A stretch of DNA of 64,000 nucleotides, from assembly GCF_026625565.1 (NCBI RefSeq), contig NZ_CP112998.1, positions 1,180,501 through 1,244,500 of the forward strand, in the 5' to 3' direction. The translations under genes and the position numbers were made by a program. Every line of letters starts with the position of its first letter. Position 1 is the first letter of the stretch. The notes beneath the pieces are model-generated. The model saw nothing but the letters and a program-made list of their open reading frames with translations, was not told the origin of the DNA and did not search any database. The stretch comes from Dyadobacter pollutisoli. GTDB lineage: Bacteria > Bacteroidota > Bacteroidia > Cytophagales > Spirosomataceae. This document shows positions 1 to 8,724 of the stretch, in pieces.

Positions 1-375
1 GTAAAAGCAGCTGTCGGCAACCAGCTGTCCGGCCCTTCCATGATCGGGGTGGCGATCGTTTACGGCATTGGTAATAACAATATCAGGCTGGTATTTGCGG
101 ATATAGGGAATAATTGCTTTTTGATGGGCTTCATTGTTGGCAAAAAAGCCGTCGGCAAGCCCCACATTGTCCCTCACTGCGATATTCATGATCGCCGCCG
201 CGTCCTGGGCTTCCTGAATCCGGCCTTCCGGGGTACCTCTGGTGCCTAGCTCGCCGCGGGTAAGGTCTACAATGCCCACTTTTCTGCCCAGTGCCATTTG
301 AGACAAGAGCGTGCCCGCACAGCATAGTTCGACATCGTCGGGATGGGCCGTGATGGCTAAAATATCTAGTTTCAT
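1..375 (-). CDS. bshB1: Bacillithiol biosynthesis deacetylase BshB1 (3' end outside window)
   Basis: PIG-L/LmbE-family zinc deacetylase; BshB1 removes the acetyl group from GlcNAc-malate in bacillithiol synthesis in the cytoplasm. The frame starts at 375 with MKLDILAITAHPDDVELC, which carries the N-terminal AHPDD metal-binding motif, followed by RGELGTRGTPEGR, a stretch typical of BshB1. A second HPDH metal motif lies near the window edge. 125 codons are visible and the C-terminal part is cut off. It is transcribed away from the M23 peptidase gene, whose 3' end lies only 13 nt upstream of this start, so the two may be co-transcribed. Family assignment is strong; the reaction is from family knowledge. 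Confidence 0.9.
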   Translation of the reverse strand, partial: MKLDILAITAHPDDVELCCAGTLLSQMALGRKVGIVDLTRGELGTRGTPEGRIQEAQDAAAIMNIAVRDNVGLADGFFANNEAHQKAIIPYIRKYQPDIVITNAVNDRHPDHGRAGQLVADSCFY

Positions 376-388
376 AAACTTTGTCAGG

Positions 389-1465
389 TTATTTGATGCG
401 AAGCTTCTGTCCGATCCTTAATGTGGAACGCGTCGACATTCTGTTGCGCCGGGCGATCGAAGAAATACTTACCCCATACCGGCTTGCAATCGAGCCCAGC
501 GTGTCACCGGAGCGTACTTTGTGCAAAATAGAGCGGGTATAGGCCACTGGCGCATCCCCTGCCTCGAATTCACTTTTGTTGGATTTGCCCCTGAGGTGAT
601 TCCAGGCGGAACTGGTGAGCAGAAAGTGGTCAGATTTGATGGCCGCATTGTCCCAGTCAAAAATGTTTCTGGGGTCAAACGGGTTGCCTTCGTACCGGTT
701 TTCATAATGCAGGTGAGAACCTGAGCTTCTGCCGGTGTTACCGCCCAGGCCGATCATTTCTCCGGCTTTGACCAGCTGACCGGATTCTACGGATTGTTTT
801 GAAAGGTGGCCATATAGTGTTTCCAGTCCATTATAATGCCTGACTAAAATGAAACGGCCGTAACCACTACCGTCCCATGCCACAATCCTGACCATTCCGT
901 CATAAGTCGAGCGCACCGTATCGCCAGTTTCAAGGTCCAGATCCGTACCATTGTGCCAGCGGCCCCAGCGGTAGCTGAAATTGGATGTCGTTGGCGTGCG
1001 GGTCATGGGCGTGCTCCACATGCGGTTGGCAGCCGGATCATACAGTTTCAGATCGACCGGTTCGTCAAATTCCAGTGGGCTCAACCCGTAGGGATTAATG
1101 CTGCGTGCATCCCAGATCACGTAATATTCTGCTGCTTTTACCCATTCGTCGGCCACCAGTATTGAATCTTCCACCTGCACAACTTCCGTCTCGCCTTCAT
1201 CAAGGGTAGTGGTATCCTCGCTCACCACCGGATTGAGGGGCTTGACAGGTTCAAACTGGCTTTGAAATTTAAGATTGGAAGTTTCTACCTGGTACTCGTC
1301 CTCGGCTTGCGGAACGGTCACTTTGGTAGTAGGTCCTTCGTTGGCGTTGTTTCCGGACTGATTGATTTTAGGATTTCTTTTGAATTTTCCTCGCTCTTGC
1401 GCTTGCGTGTTCCAGGAGATCAAACACACGGTCATTAGCAAACTTACAATAAGCTTTACTTTCAT
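389..1465 (-). CDS. Secreted M23-family metallopeptidase with C-terminal LysM domain
   Basis: Peptidoglycan endopeptidase of the LytM type, 358 aa. Residues 1-22 form a signal peptide ending at TQAQ. A long low-complexity linker follows. The M23 domain spans about 165-265, with the zinc ligands H171/D175 in HNGTD and the HLH motif at 251-253. A LysM peptidoglycan-binding domain (VRSGDTLGSIASRYGVS) occupies about 315-358. All catalytic residues expected of an active enzyme are present. The likely role is cell-wall remodelling in the periplasm. It reads in the same direction as bshB1. Confidence 0.9.
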   Translation of the reverse strand: MKVKLIVSLLMTVCLISWNTQAQERGKFKRNPKINQSGNNANEGPTTKVTVPQAEDEYQVETSNLKFQSQFEPVKPLNPVVSEDTTTLDEGETEVVQVEDSILVADEWVKAAEYYVIWDARSINPYGLSPLEFDEPVDLKLYDPAANRMWSTPMTRTPTTSNFSYRWGRWHNGTDLDLETGDTVRSTYDGMVRIVAWDGSGYGRFILVRHYNGLETLYGHLSKQSVESGQLVKAGEMIGLGGNTGRSSGSHLHYENRYEGNPFDPRNIFDWDNAAIKSDHFLLTSSAWNHLRGKSNKSEFEAGDAPVAYTRSILHKVRSGDTLGSIASRYGVSISSIARRNRMSTRSTLRIGQKLRIK

Positions 1466-1546
1466 AGGGATAAAATCAGATCAGACTATACTCGCCGTTT
1501 GACGTCCTGAGCATAGCCTGATTCAAATTAGGGGTATGGCAAATAA

Positions 1547-2506
1547 TTAAGCTGTCTCTTCGATAATAATGTCCACTTCGCGTTCCATCAAAAATCTTTC
1601 GGCATCCAATGCCGCCATACAGCCCGTTCCGGCGGCGGTAATGGCTTGTCTGTATACATTGTCCTGCGCATCACCACAAGCAAAAACACCTTTTACATTC
1701 GTGCAGGAGCTTCCTTTGATGGTTTGGATGTAGCCCGTCTCATCCATATGCAAGTAACCTTTGAAAATATCTGTGTTGGGTTTGTGGCCTATTGCTACAA
1801 AGAAACCAGTTGCGTCCAAAAGTTGCTCCTGGCCGGTTTTATTATTTTTAACCAATACAGATTCGAGTCCATCTTCACCATTGAGCTTAACAGTTTCAGT
1901 GTTCCAAAGCACTTCAATGTTTGGAAGCATTTCCACTCTTTTCTGCATGATTTTAGATGCGCGCATTTCGTCGCGACGCACGAGCAGGTATACCTTACGG
2001 CAAAGCTTAGCCAGGTAGCTGGCTTCCTCAGCGGCAGTATCTCCCGCGCCAACCACCACTACATCCTGACCACGGAAAAAGAAACCATCACAGACCGCAC
2101 AGGCAGAAACACCGCGGCCATTTAGCCTTTCTTCATCTTCAAGGCCCAGCCATTTGGCGGAAGCACCTGTCGAAATAATCACTGAATCAGCATGGATCTC
2201 ATGCTTATTGTCGATGATCACTTTATGAGGATAGGTCGTAAAATCCACTTCGGTTGCGAGGCCGTAGCGAACGTCGGTTCCGAAACGCTTGGCCTGTTTT
2301 TCAAAATTGATCATCATTTCAGGGCCTGTAATTCCGTCGGGATAGCCTGGATAATTATCTACCTCGGTAGTGATCGTCAGCTGGCCGCCTGGTTGGGCAC
2401 CTTGGTAAAGTACAGGATTCAATCCTGCTCTGGAAGCATATATAGCGGCTGTGTAACCGGCGGGGCCGGAGCCAATAATCAGGCAAGAAACTTTCTCAGA
2501 TGACAT
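1547..2506 (-). CDS. trxB: Thioredoxin-disulfide reductase
   Basis: FAD/NADPH enzyme that reduces thioredoxin, 319 aa, the usual length. The FAD-binding GSGPAG lies at 12-17, the redox-active CAVC at 136-139, the NADPH-binding GAGDTAAEE just after it, and the C-terminal FACGDAQD FAD motif is present. Cytoplasmic housekeeping enzyme. The start at 2506 is preceded by an AT-rich leader. It stands alone, with about 175 nt of AT-rich spacer to the next gene. Confidence 0.96.
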   Translation of the reverse strand: MSSEKVSCLIIGSGPAGYTAAIYASRAGLNPVLYQGAQPGGQLTITTEVDNYPGYPDGITGPEMMINFEKQAKRFGTDVRYGLATEVDFTTYPHKVIIDNKHEIHADSVIISTGASAKWLGLEDEERLNGRGVSACAVCDGFFFRGQDVVVVGAGDTAAEEASYLAKLCRKVYLLVRRDEMRASKIMQKRVEMLPNIEVLWNTETVKLNGEDGLESVLVKNNKTGQEQLLDATGFFVAIGHKPNTDIFKGYLHMDETGYIQTIKGSSCTNVKGVFACGDAQDNVYRQAITAAGTGCMAALDAERFLMEREVDIIIEETA

Positions 2507-2682
2507 ATTTATTAAATACTAATTGTTAATGACGAATGTTGTTAATTATTACTGTAAAATAAAGAAGAGCCTAGCCAGGCATTCAAGTGTGCTTATTGGG
2601 GCAATGCAATGGTTGTACTCGTCAAATACAACATTGGCTGATCGACAAAAGTGCGAAATTTCAGTTCTTTATGCAAATTCTA

Positions 2683-4629
2683 TTAGAGTATCCGCCATTC
2701 AATGCGCCGGTTCATCTGGCGGGCGGTTTCTGAGTCGTTGGCAGCCACGGGTTTTGTCTCACCGTAACCCTTTGAGGAGATCCTTTCTGTGCTAACCCCG
2801 GATTTATGCAAATATTGTTGTACAGACAACGCTCTCTTACGGGAAAGCTCCATGTTTTCACTGTCCGAGCCCACATCGTCGGTGTGACCGGAAATCTCAA
2901 TCTTAATGCTCCTGTTTTTATTTAAAAATTCGACCATCTTGTTGAGCTCCACCTTTGACTTGTCGTCAAGCTCGTACTGGCCGGTGTGAAAGAAAATATT
3001 GTTGAGTACTTCGGCCCGGTCTTTTTCAATGGCTTCCAGCGGAATATCAAGGTTCACAAAAGAGGCAGAATCATTGACGGTAAAGGAAAGACTTTTAAAG
3101 AGGTAGCCTGTTTTGGAAACATAAAAAGCGTATTCTCCACCACTGTTAAGGACCGTCAGAAATGAGCCGGTTTTACCGTCAGATGTAAATGCGCCTACTT
3201 TTTGCTGGGTTTTTAAATCAAACAGGTCAATCTCCGAGGCCAGCGGGGTACCGGTCTTTTTATCAAAAACCCTTCCTTTGGCATAGCGCGTGGGAATGAT
3301 CATCTGCTGAACCGACTCGGGAAGCTGAAAGGTGTAAATCAGCGAGCGTGTTTTGCCTCTTTCGGAAGTATCATCGGTATAGTAGGCCTTCTGGCCATCG
3401 GAAGCAATGAACATACCTACCTGGTCGGCGACCGTGTTGATGGGATAGCCCAGATTTTTTGAGGGTGACCAGACCGTGTCCATTCTTTGGGAAATAAAAA
3501 TGTCGAAACCGCCCATACCGGTCAGGCCATTGGAGGCGTAAAAAAGCGTGCGTCCGTTGGCATGGATAAAAGGCGCGTTTTCATCGTCTGAGGTATTAAT
3601 AGTCGTGCCCAGATTTTTGGGGTTTGTCCATTGTTTCTTTTCATCTAAATGCGTCATCCAGATGTCTCTTTTACCCTGCCCGCCTTTGCGGTCGGAAGCG
3701 AAGTACAATGTGTGCCCGTCAGCGGAGAGTGACGGCTGCGACTCCCAGTCACGGGTATTGACCTGCTGACCAAGATTGACTGGCGCACTCCAATCCCTGC
3801 CGTCTTTATGGGAAATGTATAGATCGCAGCTTCCAAAACCATCCTGCCGGTTGCAGGCTGTAAAAACCAGCGTCCGGCCGTCGGCCGACACACTGCATGT
3901 GCCCTCATTGTTGGACGTATTGATTGCTTTTGAAATCTCTTCTGGTACTTCCCAGCCGGTCGCGGCCCGGCCATCGGTGGCCCCGCCGTCCGCGGCCCGG
4001 CCATTTTGTTTGCGGTGGGTAATGTAAATATTCTCGTCCCTATTTTCGGTAAGCCCGGTAAATATCAGCGTCTCATCATCAGCGGTCATGACCGGGAAAT
4101 ACTGCGTGCCCAGAAAGTTGACCGTATCGCCCAGCGAACGTTTCTGGATCACAAGCGGATTTTTGATTGCATGCTGCGCAAATATGGAAGAAGCAATGGA
4201 TTTTTCGGCTAGTCTTGAAAGACTTGATTTGGGTGGAAACAATGGGTAGGCCTTTTCGAAATAAACCTGTGCTGAGTCGTAGCGCTCGGCATTGAAATGA
4301 TAGCGGCCCAACCATTGAAAAGCCCCGGCAGATTGAGGGGCCGTTGGTTTCAATGCGACTACCTTATAATAGTGTTTTTTTACCAGGTCGACATTCCGCT
4401 GCAATTCATAGATCTGCGCAAGGCGCAAGTGCGTGTCATAGCTGTCGGGGACCTCTTGAAGCACTTTTTCAAAGAGCGTAGCAGCTTCTACGAGTTGGCG
4501 CGCCTGCCAGGCAGCCTGCGCTTTGTCGTAAATTTCCCGTGCCCGTCTCGGCAAAGTAGCATCTTGTGCTGAGGCAACGTGCAGTGTGTGAAGACTTAAT
4601 AACAGAAAAAAAATCAGAACCCGGCGCAT
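2683..4629 (-). CDS. OmpA-family outer-membrane protein with TPR, PD40 propeller and peptidoglycan-binding domain
   Basis: 648 aa from the start chosen at 4629 (MRRVLIFFLLLSLHTLH, a signal peptide). Order: TPR-like helices (about 20-150), PD40/WD40-like blades with repeated SADGRTLVF-type motifs (about 175-420), a carboxypeptidase-regulatory-like beta domain (about 450-540), and a C-terminal OmpA domain with the ISGHTDD and NRRIEWRI hallmarks. In Bacteroidota such proteins anchor the outer membrane to peptidoglycan, and some serve type IX secretion or gliding complexes; the precise role here is unknown. The start overlaps the queE stop by one base (TAATG), suggesting translational coupling. 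The longer frame starting at 4674 would run into queE and lacks a signal peptide. Confidence 0.88.
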   Translation of the reverse strand: MRRVLIFFLLLSLHTLHVASAQDATLPRRAREIYDKAQAAWQARQLVEAATLFEKVLQEVPDSYDTHLRLAQIYELQRNVDLVKKHYYKVVALKPTAPQSAGAFQWLGRYHFNAERYDSAQVYFEKAYPLFPPKSSLSRLAEKSIASSIFAQHAIKNPLVIQKRSLGDTVNFLGTQYFPVMTADDETLIFTGLTENRDENIYITHRKQNGRAADGGATDGRAATGWEVPEEISKAINTSNNEGTCSVSADGRTLVFTACNRQDGFGSCDLYISHKDGRDWSAPVNLGQQVNTRDWESQPSLSADGHTLYFASDRKGGQGKRDIWMTHLDEKKQWTNPKNLGTTINTSDDENAPFIHANGRTLFYASNGLTGMGGFDIFISQRMDTVWSPSKNLGYPINTVADQVGMFIASDGQKAYYTDDTSERGKTRSLIYTFQLPESVQQMIIPTRYAKGRVFDKKTGTPLASEIDLFDLKTQQKVGAFTSDGKTGSFLTVLNSGGEYAFYVSKTGYLFKSLSFTVNDSASFVNLDIPLEAIEKDRAEVLNNIFFHTGQYELDDKSKVELNKMVEFLNKNRSIKIEISGHTDDVGSDSENMELSRKRALSVQQYLHKSGVSTERISSKGYGETKPVAANDSETARQMNRRIEWRIL

Positions 4630-5255
4630 TATGGAATATTCATAAACTTGTGAGTTTGTAACGACATTTTCCATTTGGGATTGTCTTTGATATAGTCAAT
4701 TATCAAAGGCAGCATCACCTGTTGCTTACTCCATTCTGGCTGGAGCAGTAGCGCGCAGTCGCCCGAAACCTGGCTGGCGTGCTCTTCTGCAAAGTCAAAA
4801 TCACTTTTATTGTAGATAATGGCTTTGAGCTCATGGGCATTTTGATAGATGTCCGGGTGTGGGGTTTTAAACTTTTTCGGTGAAAAACACACCCAGTCCC
4901 AATGACCGGTGAATGGATAAACGCCTGAGGTTTCAATGTTTGTTTTGAACCCCGCCCTTTGCAGGGCAGCAGTCAGCTCATCCAGGTTATACATCAATGG
5001 CTCGCCGCCGGTAACAACCGCCAGTCGGCCTGGATACTGCAATGCTCCATCCACAATGGATGTGATACTGTGTCGGGGGTGAAGACTCGCATCCCAGGAT
5101 TCTTTTACATCACACCAGTGACAACCCACCTCGCAGCCGCCCAGGCGGATAAAGTAAGCCGCTTTGCCACTATGCTGGCCTTCGCCCTGCAGGGTATAGA
5201 AGGCCTCCATGACGGGAAGCTGATGGGTGAGGATCGGTGAAGTTTCAGTAAGCAA
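4629..5255 (-). CDS. queE: 7-carboxy-7-deazaguanine synthase (radical SAM)
   Basis: Radical-SAM enzyme of queuosine/preQ0 biosynthesis, converting 6-carboxytetrahydropterin to 7-carboxy-7-deazaguanine. 208 aa. MEAFYTLQGEG is the characteristic N-terminal motif. C41, C45 and C48 (CEVGCHWC) form the CxxxCxxC 4Fe-4S site, and GGEPL follows at about 100. An alternative start at the internal Met before EAFYTLQGEG is possible. It is upstream of and overlaps the OmpA-family gene by one base. Confidence 0.95.
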   Translation of the reverse strand: MLTETSPILTHQLPVMEAFYTLQGEGQHSGKAAYFIRLGGCEVGCHWCDVKESWDASLHPRHSITSIVDGALQYPGRLAVVTGGEPLMYNLDELTAALQRAGFKTNIETSGVYPFTGHWDWVCFSPKKFKTPHPDIYQNAHELKAIIYNKSDFDFAEEHASQVSGDCALLLQPEWSKQQVMLPLIIDYIKDNPKWKMSLQTHKFMNIP

Positions 5256-5353
5256 AATTTAAAGAAGACAAATGTTTAAAAAAGTGTAACAACCAAAGCG
5301 GCTGGAAAATCCCACAAAGGTACGAAATTCAGATTTAGTCGCATATTTGCATT

Positions 5354-6721
5354 ATGAATACAGCGAAAATCCATCAACAGGAAGTCATATGCGCGCTTGC
5401 AACCCCATCTGGCGTGGGTGCTATTGCGATCATCCGGGTATCCGGACTCGGCGCTATTGCAATGGTTAATTCGGTCTTTGGAGGGAAAAATCTTGAAAAC
5501 GCGGAAAGTCATACCGTTCATTTCGGGACGATACGGTCAGAGGAGGAAGTGATTGATGAGGTACTGGTCACGATTTTTAAAACACCAAAATCATTTACGA
5601 AAGAAGATTCGGTTGAAATTTCATGCCATGGCTCTGACTACATTATCCGCCAGATACTGAAACTGCTCATTACCAAGGGGGCGAGAATTGCCAAGCCCGG
5701 GGAGTTCACTCAGCGTGCTTTCCTGAACGGCCAGTTTGACCTGGTGCAAGCCGAAGCTGTCGCCGATCTGATCGCAGCAGATTCTCAGGCCAGCCATAAA
5801 ACCGCATTGAATCAACTTCGGGGTGGATTTTCTAAAAAGCTGGCCTCACTTCGCAGCGAGCTGATTCATTTTGCTTCATTAATAGAGCTTGAACTGGATT
5901 TTGGCGAAGAAGATGTCGAGTTTGCGCAGCGCGAGGATCTGCGGCGTTTGATCAATGCCTTGCAAACTACGATTGCGCCGCTGATTGATTCCTTTGATTT
6001 CGGCAATGCAATTAAAGAAGGCGTACCGGTTGCCATCATCGGCTCGCCCAATGTAGGCAAGTCAACACTTTTGAATGCACTGCTCAACGAGGAAAAAGCG
6101 ATTGTGACAAGCATTGCCGGCACGACAAGGGACGTGATCGAAGACACGATCGTGCTCGGCGGGCTTAAATTCAGATTTATAGATACGGCTGGAATCCGCC
6201 AAACGGTTGATCTGGTGGAGTCAATTGGGATACAGCGCTCCAAAGCGGCAATGGAAAAGGCTGATATCGTCATTTTCCTTTTTGACAGCCAGGAAACTTT
6301 AATGGAAAATAAACAGCTCGCCAGTGATTTACCGGCAGGGAAAGAGGTTTTGTTTGTTTTAAATAAAATTGACCTGCACTCAGATCTAAGCGAGAAGTTG
6401 GCCGTTGATCACCAGGAAGTCATTCAGATTTCGGCTCAAACCCAAAAAGGACTGGCAGGTCTGACTGATAGACTGGTGTCATTGGTGCACCGGCAAGCGG
6501 CAGGTGACACGGTAGTAACCAACCTGCGCCATTACGAGCACCTGCTCAAAACCAACGAAGCATTAGCCGACGTGCTCAACGGACTCAACACCGGGATTAC
6601 AGGTGATTTTCTGGCGCAGGACATCAGACTGTCGCTACATCATCTGGGTGAGATTACGGGGACAATTGTGACGGATGATCTTTTGGATAATATTTTTAGT
6701 AAGTTTTGTATCGGGAAGTAA
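5354..6721 (+). CDS. mnmE: tRNA modification GTPase MnmE
   Basis: Works with MnmG to install the cmnm5 group on U34 of certain tRNAs; K+-dependent GTPase. 455 aa, full length. An N-terminal tetrahydrofolate-binding domain is followed by the G domain with G1 GSPNVGKS (230-237), TTRD switch (257-260), DTAG (277-280) and NKID. The C-terminus FCIGK carries the catalytic Cys. The last seven codons are duplicated at 61961-61981, marking the 3' end as an attachment site for an integrative element. Despite the insertion the reading frame is intact, as is usual when elements use gene 3' ends. Confidence 0.97.
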   Translation: MNTAKIHQQEVICALATPSGVGAIAIIRVSGLGAIAMVNSVFGGKNLENAESHTVHFGTIRSEEEVIDEVLVTIFKTPKSFTKEDSVEISCHGSDYIIRQILKLLITKGARIAKPGEFTQRAFLNGQFDLVQAEAVADLIAADSQASHKTALNQLRGGFSKKLASLRSELIHFASLIELELDFGEEDVEFAQREDLRRLINALQTTIAPLIDSFDFGNAIKEGVPVAIIGSPNVGKSTLLNALLNEEKAIVTSIAGTTRDVIEDTIVLGGLKFRFIDTAGIRQTVDLVESIGIQRSKAAMEKADIVIFLFDSQETLMENKQLASDLPAGKEVLFVLNKIDLHSDLSEKLAVDHQEVIQISAQTQKGLAGLTDRLVSLVHRQAAGDTVVTNLRHYEHLLKTNEALADVLNGLNTGITGDFLAQDIRLSLHHLGEITGTIVTDDLLDNIFSKFCIGK

Positions 6722-6905
6722 ACACATAGAATACTACTAAGTATTAATATACAAATGCCTGAAAACTAGATATTTGATCTAAATTTTCAGACGTTTTATT
6801 TTGCTCTTTCCTGAATGATTTACTAATTTTTGTCCCTCATTTGTCCCTCAAGACCAGGCGGTTTTGACAGGTCGGAAAAATGGGAGAGATTACTTCTCTT
6901 ATTTA
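6701..6905 (+). repeat. Left copy of the mnmE 3'-end direct repeat (putative attL and element end)
   Basis: Begins with the last 21 nt of mnmE (codons K-F-C-I-G-K-stop) and continues through a terminator, two tandem TTTGTCCCTCA motifs (6829-6839, 6840-6850) and the segment GGGAGAGATTACTTCTCTT. It aligns with 61961-62155 over about 195 nt at roughly 87% identity by hand count; the right copy lacks one TTTGTCCCTCA unit. Similarity stops upstream of AAGTTTTGTATCGG, so the shared core starts inside mnmE. Interpreted as the attachment core plus element end. Confidence 0.8.
6757..6800 (+). terminator. mnmE rho-independent terminator
   Basis: Inverted repeat CTGAAAA (6759-6765) / TTTTCAG (6784-6790), extended inside the loop by AGAT/ATCT, followed by a T-rich tract. 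It lies 36 nt after the mnmE stop. A better-paired version occurs at 62016-62062. Confidence 0.75.
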
Positions 6906-6934
6906 CGAATAATGAAGATAAGAGTCCCATAGGT

Positions 6935-7138
6935 TTATTTTTTATTTCTGGTGGAGATACCGAAAATCGTGTAGAGCGGGCAAAAATTCAGAAAGGACGT
7001 TACCAGCAATACGGCCCCGATCGCCATCAAAGCGATACCTGGCGTTCCAGATGTTATGCCTGTAAAGTATAATACCGCAGCCGAAAGGGCGAGTAGCACA
7101 CGAATTATTTTATCGGCAGATCCCATGTTTGATTTCAT
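6935..7138 (-). CDS. DUF2892 (YgaP-type) small inner-membrane protein
   Basis: 67 aa with two hydrophobic helices, starting MKSNMGSADKIIRVLLAL and ending near CPLYTIFGIST, the pattern of the DUF2892 family. This domain is found as the membrane part of YgaP-like rhodaneses or as a separate neighbour of sulfur-handling genes. Its direct position after the MBL-rhodanese gene on the same strand (55 nt spacer) fits a sulfur/sulfide detoxification operon. The substrate is unknown. It is the first gene of the proposed island. Confidence 0.8.
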   Translation of the reverse strand: MKSNMGSADKIIRVLLALSAAVLYFTGITSGTPGIALMAIGAVLLVTSFLNFCPLYTIFGISTRNKK

Positions 7139-7193
7139 ATTATGACATTTAAATGATTAAAGATTATTTTGTCGGACAGGTAGGCACTCTGAT

Positions 7194-8615
7194 TTATAAC
7201 ATAGTACTTGGGCAGACGTAATTGCTTATCTGAAAAAGGCCGGATTCTTTAATTGCTTTAAAGCCTCCCTGGACGTCAATCAGATTATCGTAACCACGGG
7301 CTTTGAGGATCGAATTAAAAATCATTGAACGGTACCCGCCCGCGCAGTAAACCAGATAGGTTTTGTCTTTACTGATTTCAGCCAGGTGGTCATTGAGGTA
7401 GTCCAATGGAATATTCTCCGATCCGATTACATGCTCAGAGAAATGCTCGCTGGCTCTTCTTACATCAAGCACGGTCAAGTCATGATTGCTTGTAAGTCGC
7501 CGTGCCATTTCGACCGCAGTAACGGATTCTATATGATCGATTTCTTTACCTGCTTTTTCCCACGCCTCGAAGCCGCTATTTAGATAGCCGATCGTATAAT
7601 CATAACCGACACGGGCGAGCCTGGTTACCACTTCTTCTTCTCTGCCGTCATCAGCGATCACCAGTATTTGATGTTTGATGTCAGGGATCATCGCACCGAC
7701 CCACGGCGCGAAACTTCCGTCAATGCCGATGTTGATCGAATTGGGGATGAAGCCTTGGGCGAAAACCTGGGCTTCACGTGTGTCAAGCAGGATGGCGCCT
7801 GTTTCAGTGGCCGCTGCTTCAAATGCATCAGGATCAAGAGCGGAATTTCCGCGCTGCATTACCGTATCAATGCTGTCGTATCCCTTGATGTTCATCATTA
7901 CGTTTTCAGGAAAATAGGCTGGGGGCGGCATCAATCCATCGGTAACCTCTTTCACAAATTCCTCCTCGGTCATGTCTGCACGCAAAGCGTAGTTGAATAG
8001 CTTCTGATTACCTAGTGTGTCGCTCGTTTCTTTACTCATATTTTTACCACAAGCACTGCCTGAACCATGAGCAGGATACACGATGATATCGTCTGCCAGG
8101 GGCATGATCTTGGTTCTTAATGATGTAAATAAATGTCTGGCCAGTTTATCCTGCGTGAGATCAGCCACGACTTTTTGTGCCAGGTCAGGACGGCCAACAT
8201 CTCCGATAAACAACGTATCGCCGGTGAAAATGGCGATGTCTTTGCCAGTTGCATCACTCAACAGAAAGCATGTACTTTCCATCGTATGGCCGGGCGTGTG
8301 CAATACTTTAATTGTCACATCTCCGAGTCGCAGTACTTCGCCGTCATTTGCCACATACGCTTTAAACCCTGGCTTGGCCGTTGGTCCAAACACGATCTGT
8401 GCCCCTGTTTTCTCAGCCAGGTCAATGTGGCCCGAGACAAAGTCGGCATGAAAGTGTGTTTCCAATACATATTTAATTTTCGCGCCGCTCTTCTCCGCAC
8501 GCGTTATGTAGGGATCTACTTCTCGGAGCGGGTCTATCACGAGGGCCTCTCCATTGCTTTCAATATAGTAGGCACCTTGTGCAAGACACCCGGTATAAAT
8601 TTGTTCAATTTTCAT
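7194..8615 (-). CDS. Persulfide dioxygenase-type MBL-fold protein with two rhodanese domains
   Basis: 473 aa from MKIEQIYTGCLAQ. The N-terminal metallo-beta-lactamase fold (1-240) has H54xH56xD58 plus H63, then GHTMES, TGDTLFIGDVGRPD and PAHGSGS, as in ETHE1/CstB persulfide dioxygenases. The first rhodanese domain (about 270-365) lacks a catalytic Cys. The second (about 375-465) has the active loop YCAGGYRS. Predicted role: oxidation of persulfides and transfer of sulfane sulfur in the cytoplasm. A longer frame from 8687 exists, but its first residues are encoded by the operator palindrome at 8673-8688, so the start at 8615 is preferred. Confidence 0.88.
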   Translation of the reverse strand: MKIEQIYTGCLAQGAYYIESNGEALVIDPLREVDPYITRAEKSGAKIKYVLETHFHADFVSGHIDLAEKTGAQIVFGPTAKPGFKAYVANDGEVLRLGDVTIKVLHTPGHTMESTCFLLSDATGKDIAIFTGDTLFIGDVGRPDLAQKVVADLTQDKLARHLFTSLRTKIMPLADDIIVYPAHGSGSACGKNMSKETSDTLGNQKLFNYALRADMTEEEFVKEVTDGLMPPPAYFPENVMMNIKGYDSIDTVMQRGNSALDPDAFEAAATETGAILLDTREAQVFAQGFIPNSINIGIDGSFAPWVGAMIPDIKHQILVIADDGREEEVVTRLARVGYDYTIGYLNSGFEAWEKAGKEIDHIESVTAVEMARRLTSNHDLTVLDVRRASEHFSEHVIGSENIPLDYLNDHLAEISKDKTYLVYCAGGYRSMIFNSILKARGYDNLIDVQGGFKAIKESGLFQISNYVCPSTML

Positions 8616-8674
8616 ATGATTTTTATTTTGTTCTTGATGTGTACAAATTTCAGGAATCGAATCAGCGAAATCGG

Positions 8675-8686
8675 TGACATTTGTCA
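8675..8686. promoter_or_regulatory. FNR-type box 1 (TGAC-ATTT-GTCA)
   Basis: Perfect palindromic half sites extended to GGTGACA-TT-TGTCACC, centred about 65 nt upstream of the MBL-rhodanese start. Same geometry as the other island boxes. Regulator assignment is inference. Confidence 0.7.
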
Positions 8687-8724
8687 CCCAACAATAAATC
8701 TTATGTCAAAAGGAAAGACTTTGC

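Noticed and set aside
6701..6905. tRNA-type attachment site
   Set aside because: No tRNA cloverleaf is present; the shared core is the mnmE 3' end itself.
8616..8687. N-terminal extension of the MBL-rhodanese protein
   Set aside because: Encoded by the operator palindrome and without family similarity; start set at 8615.
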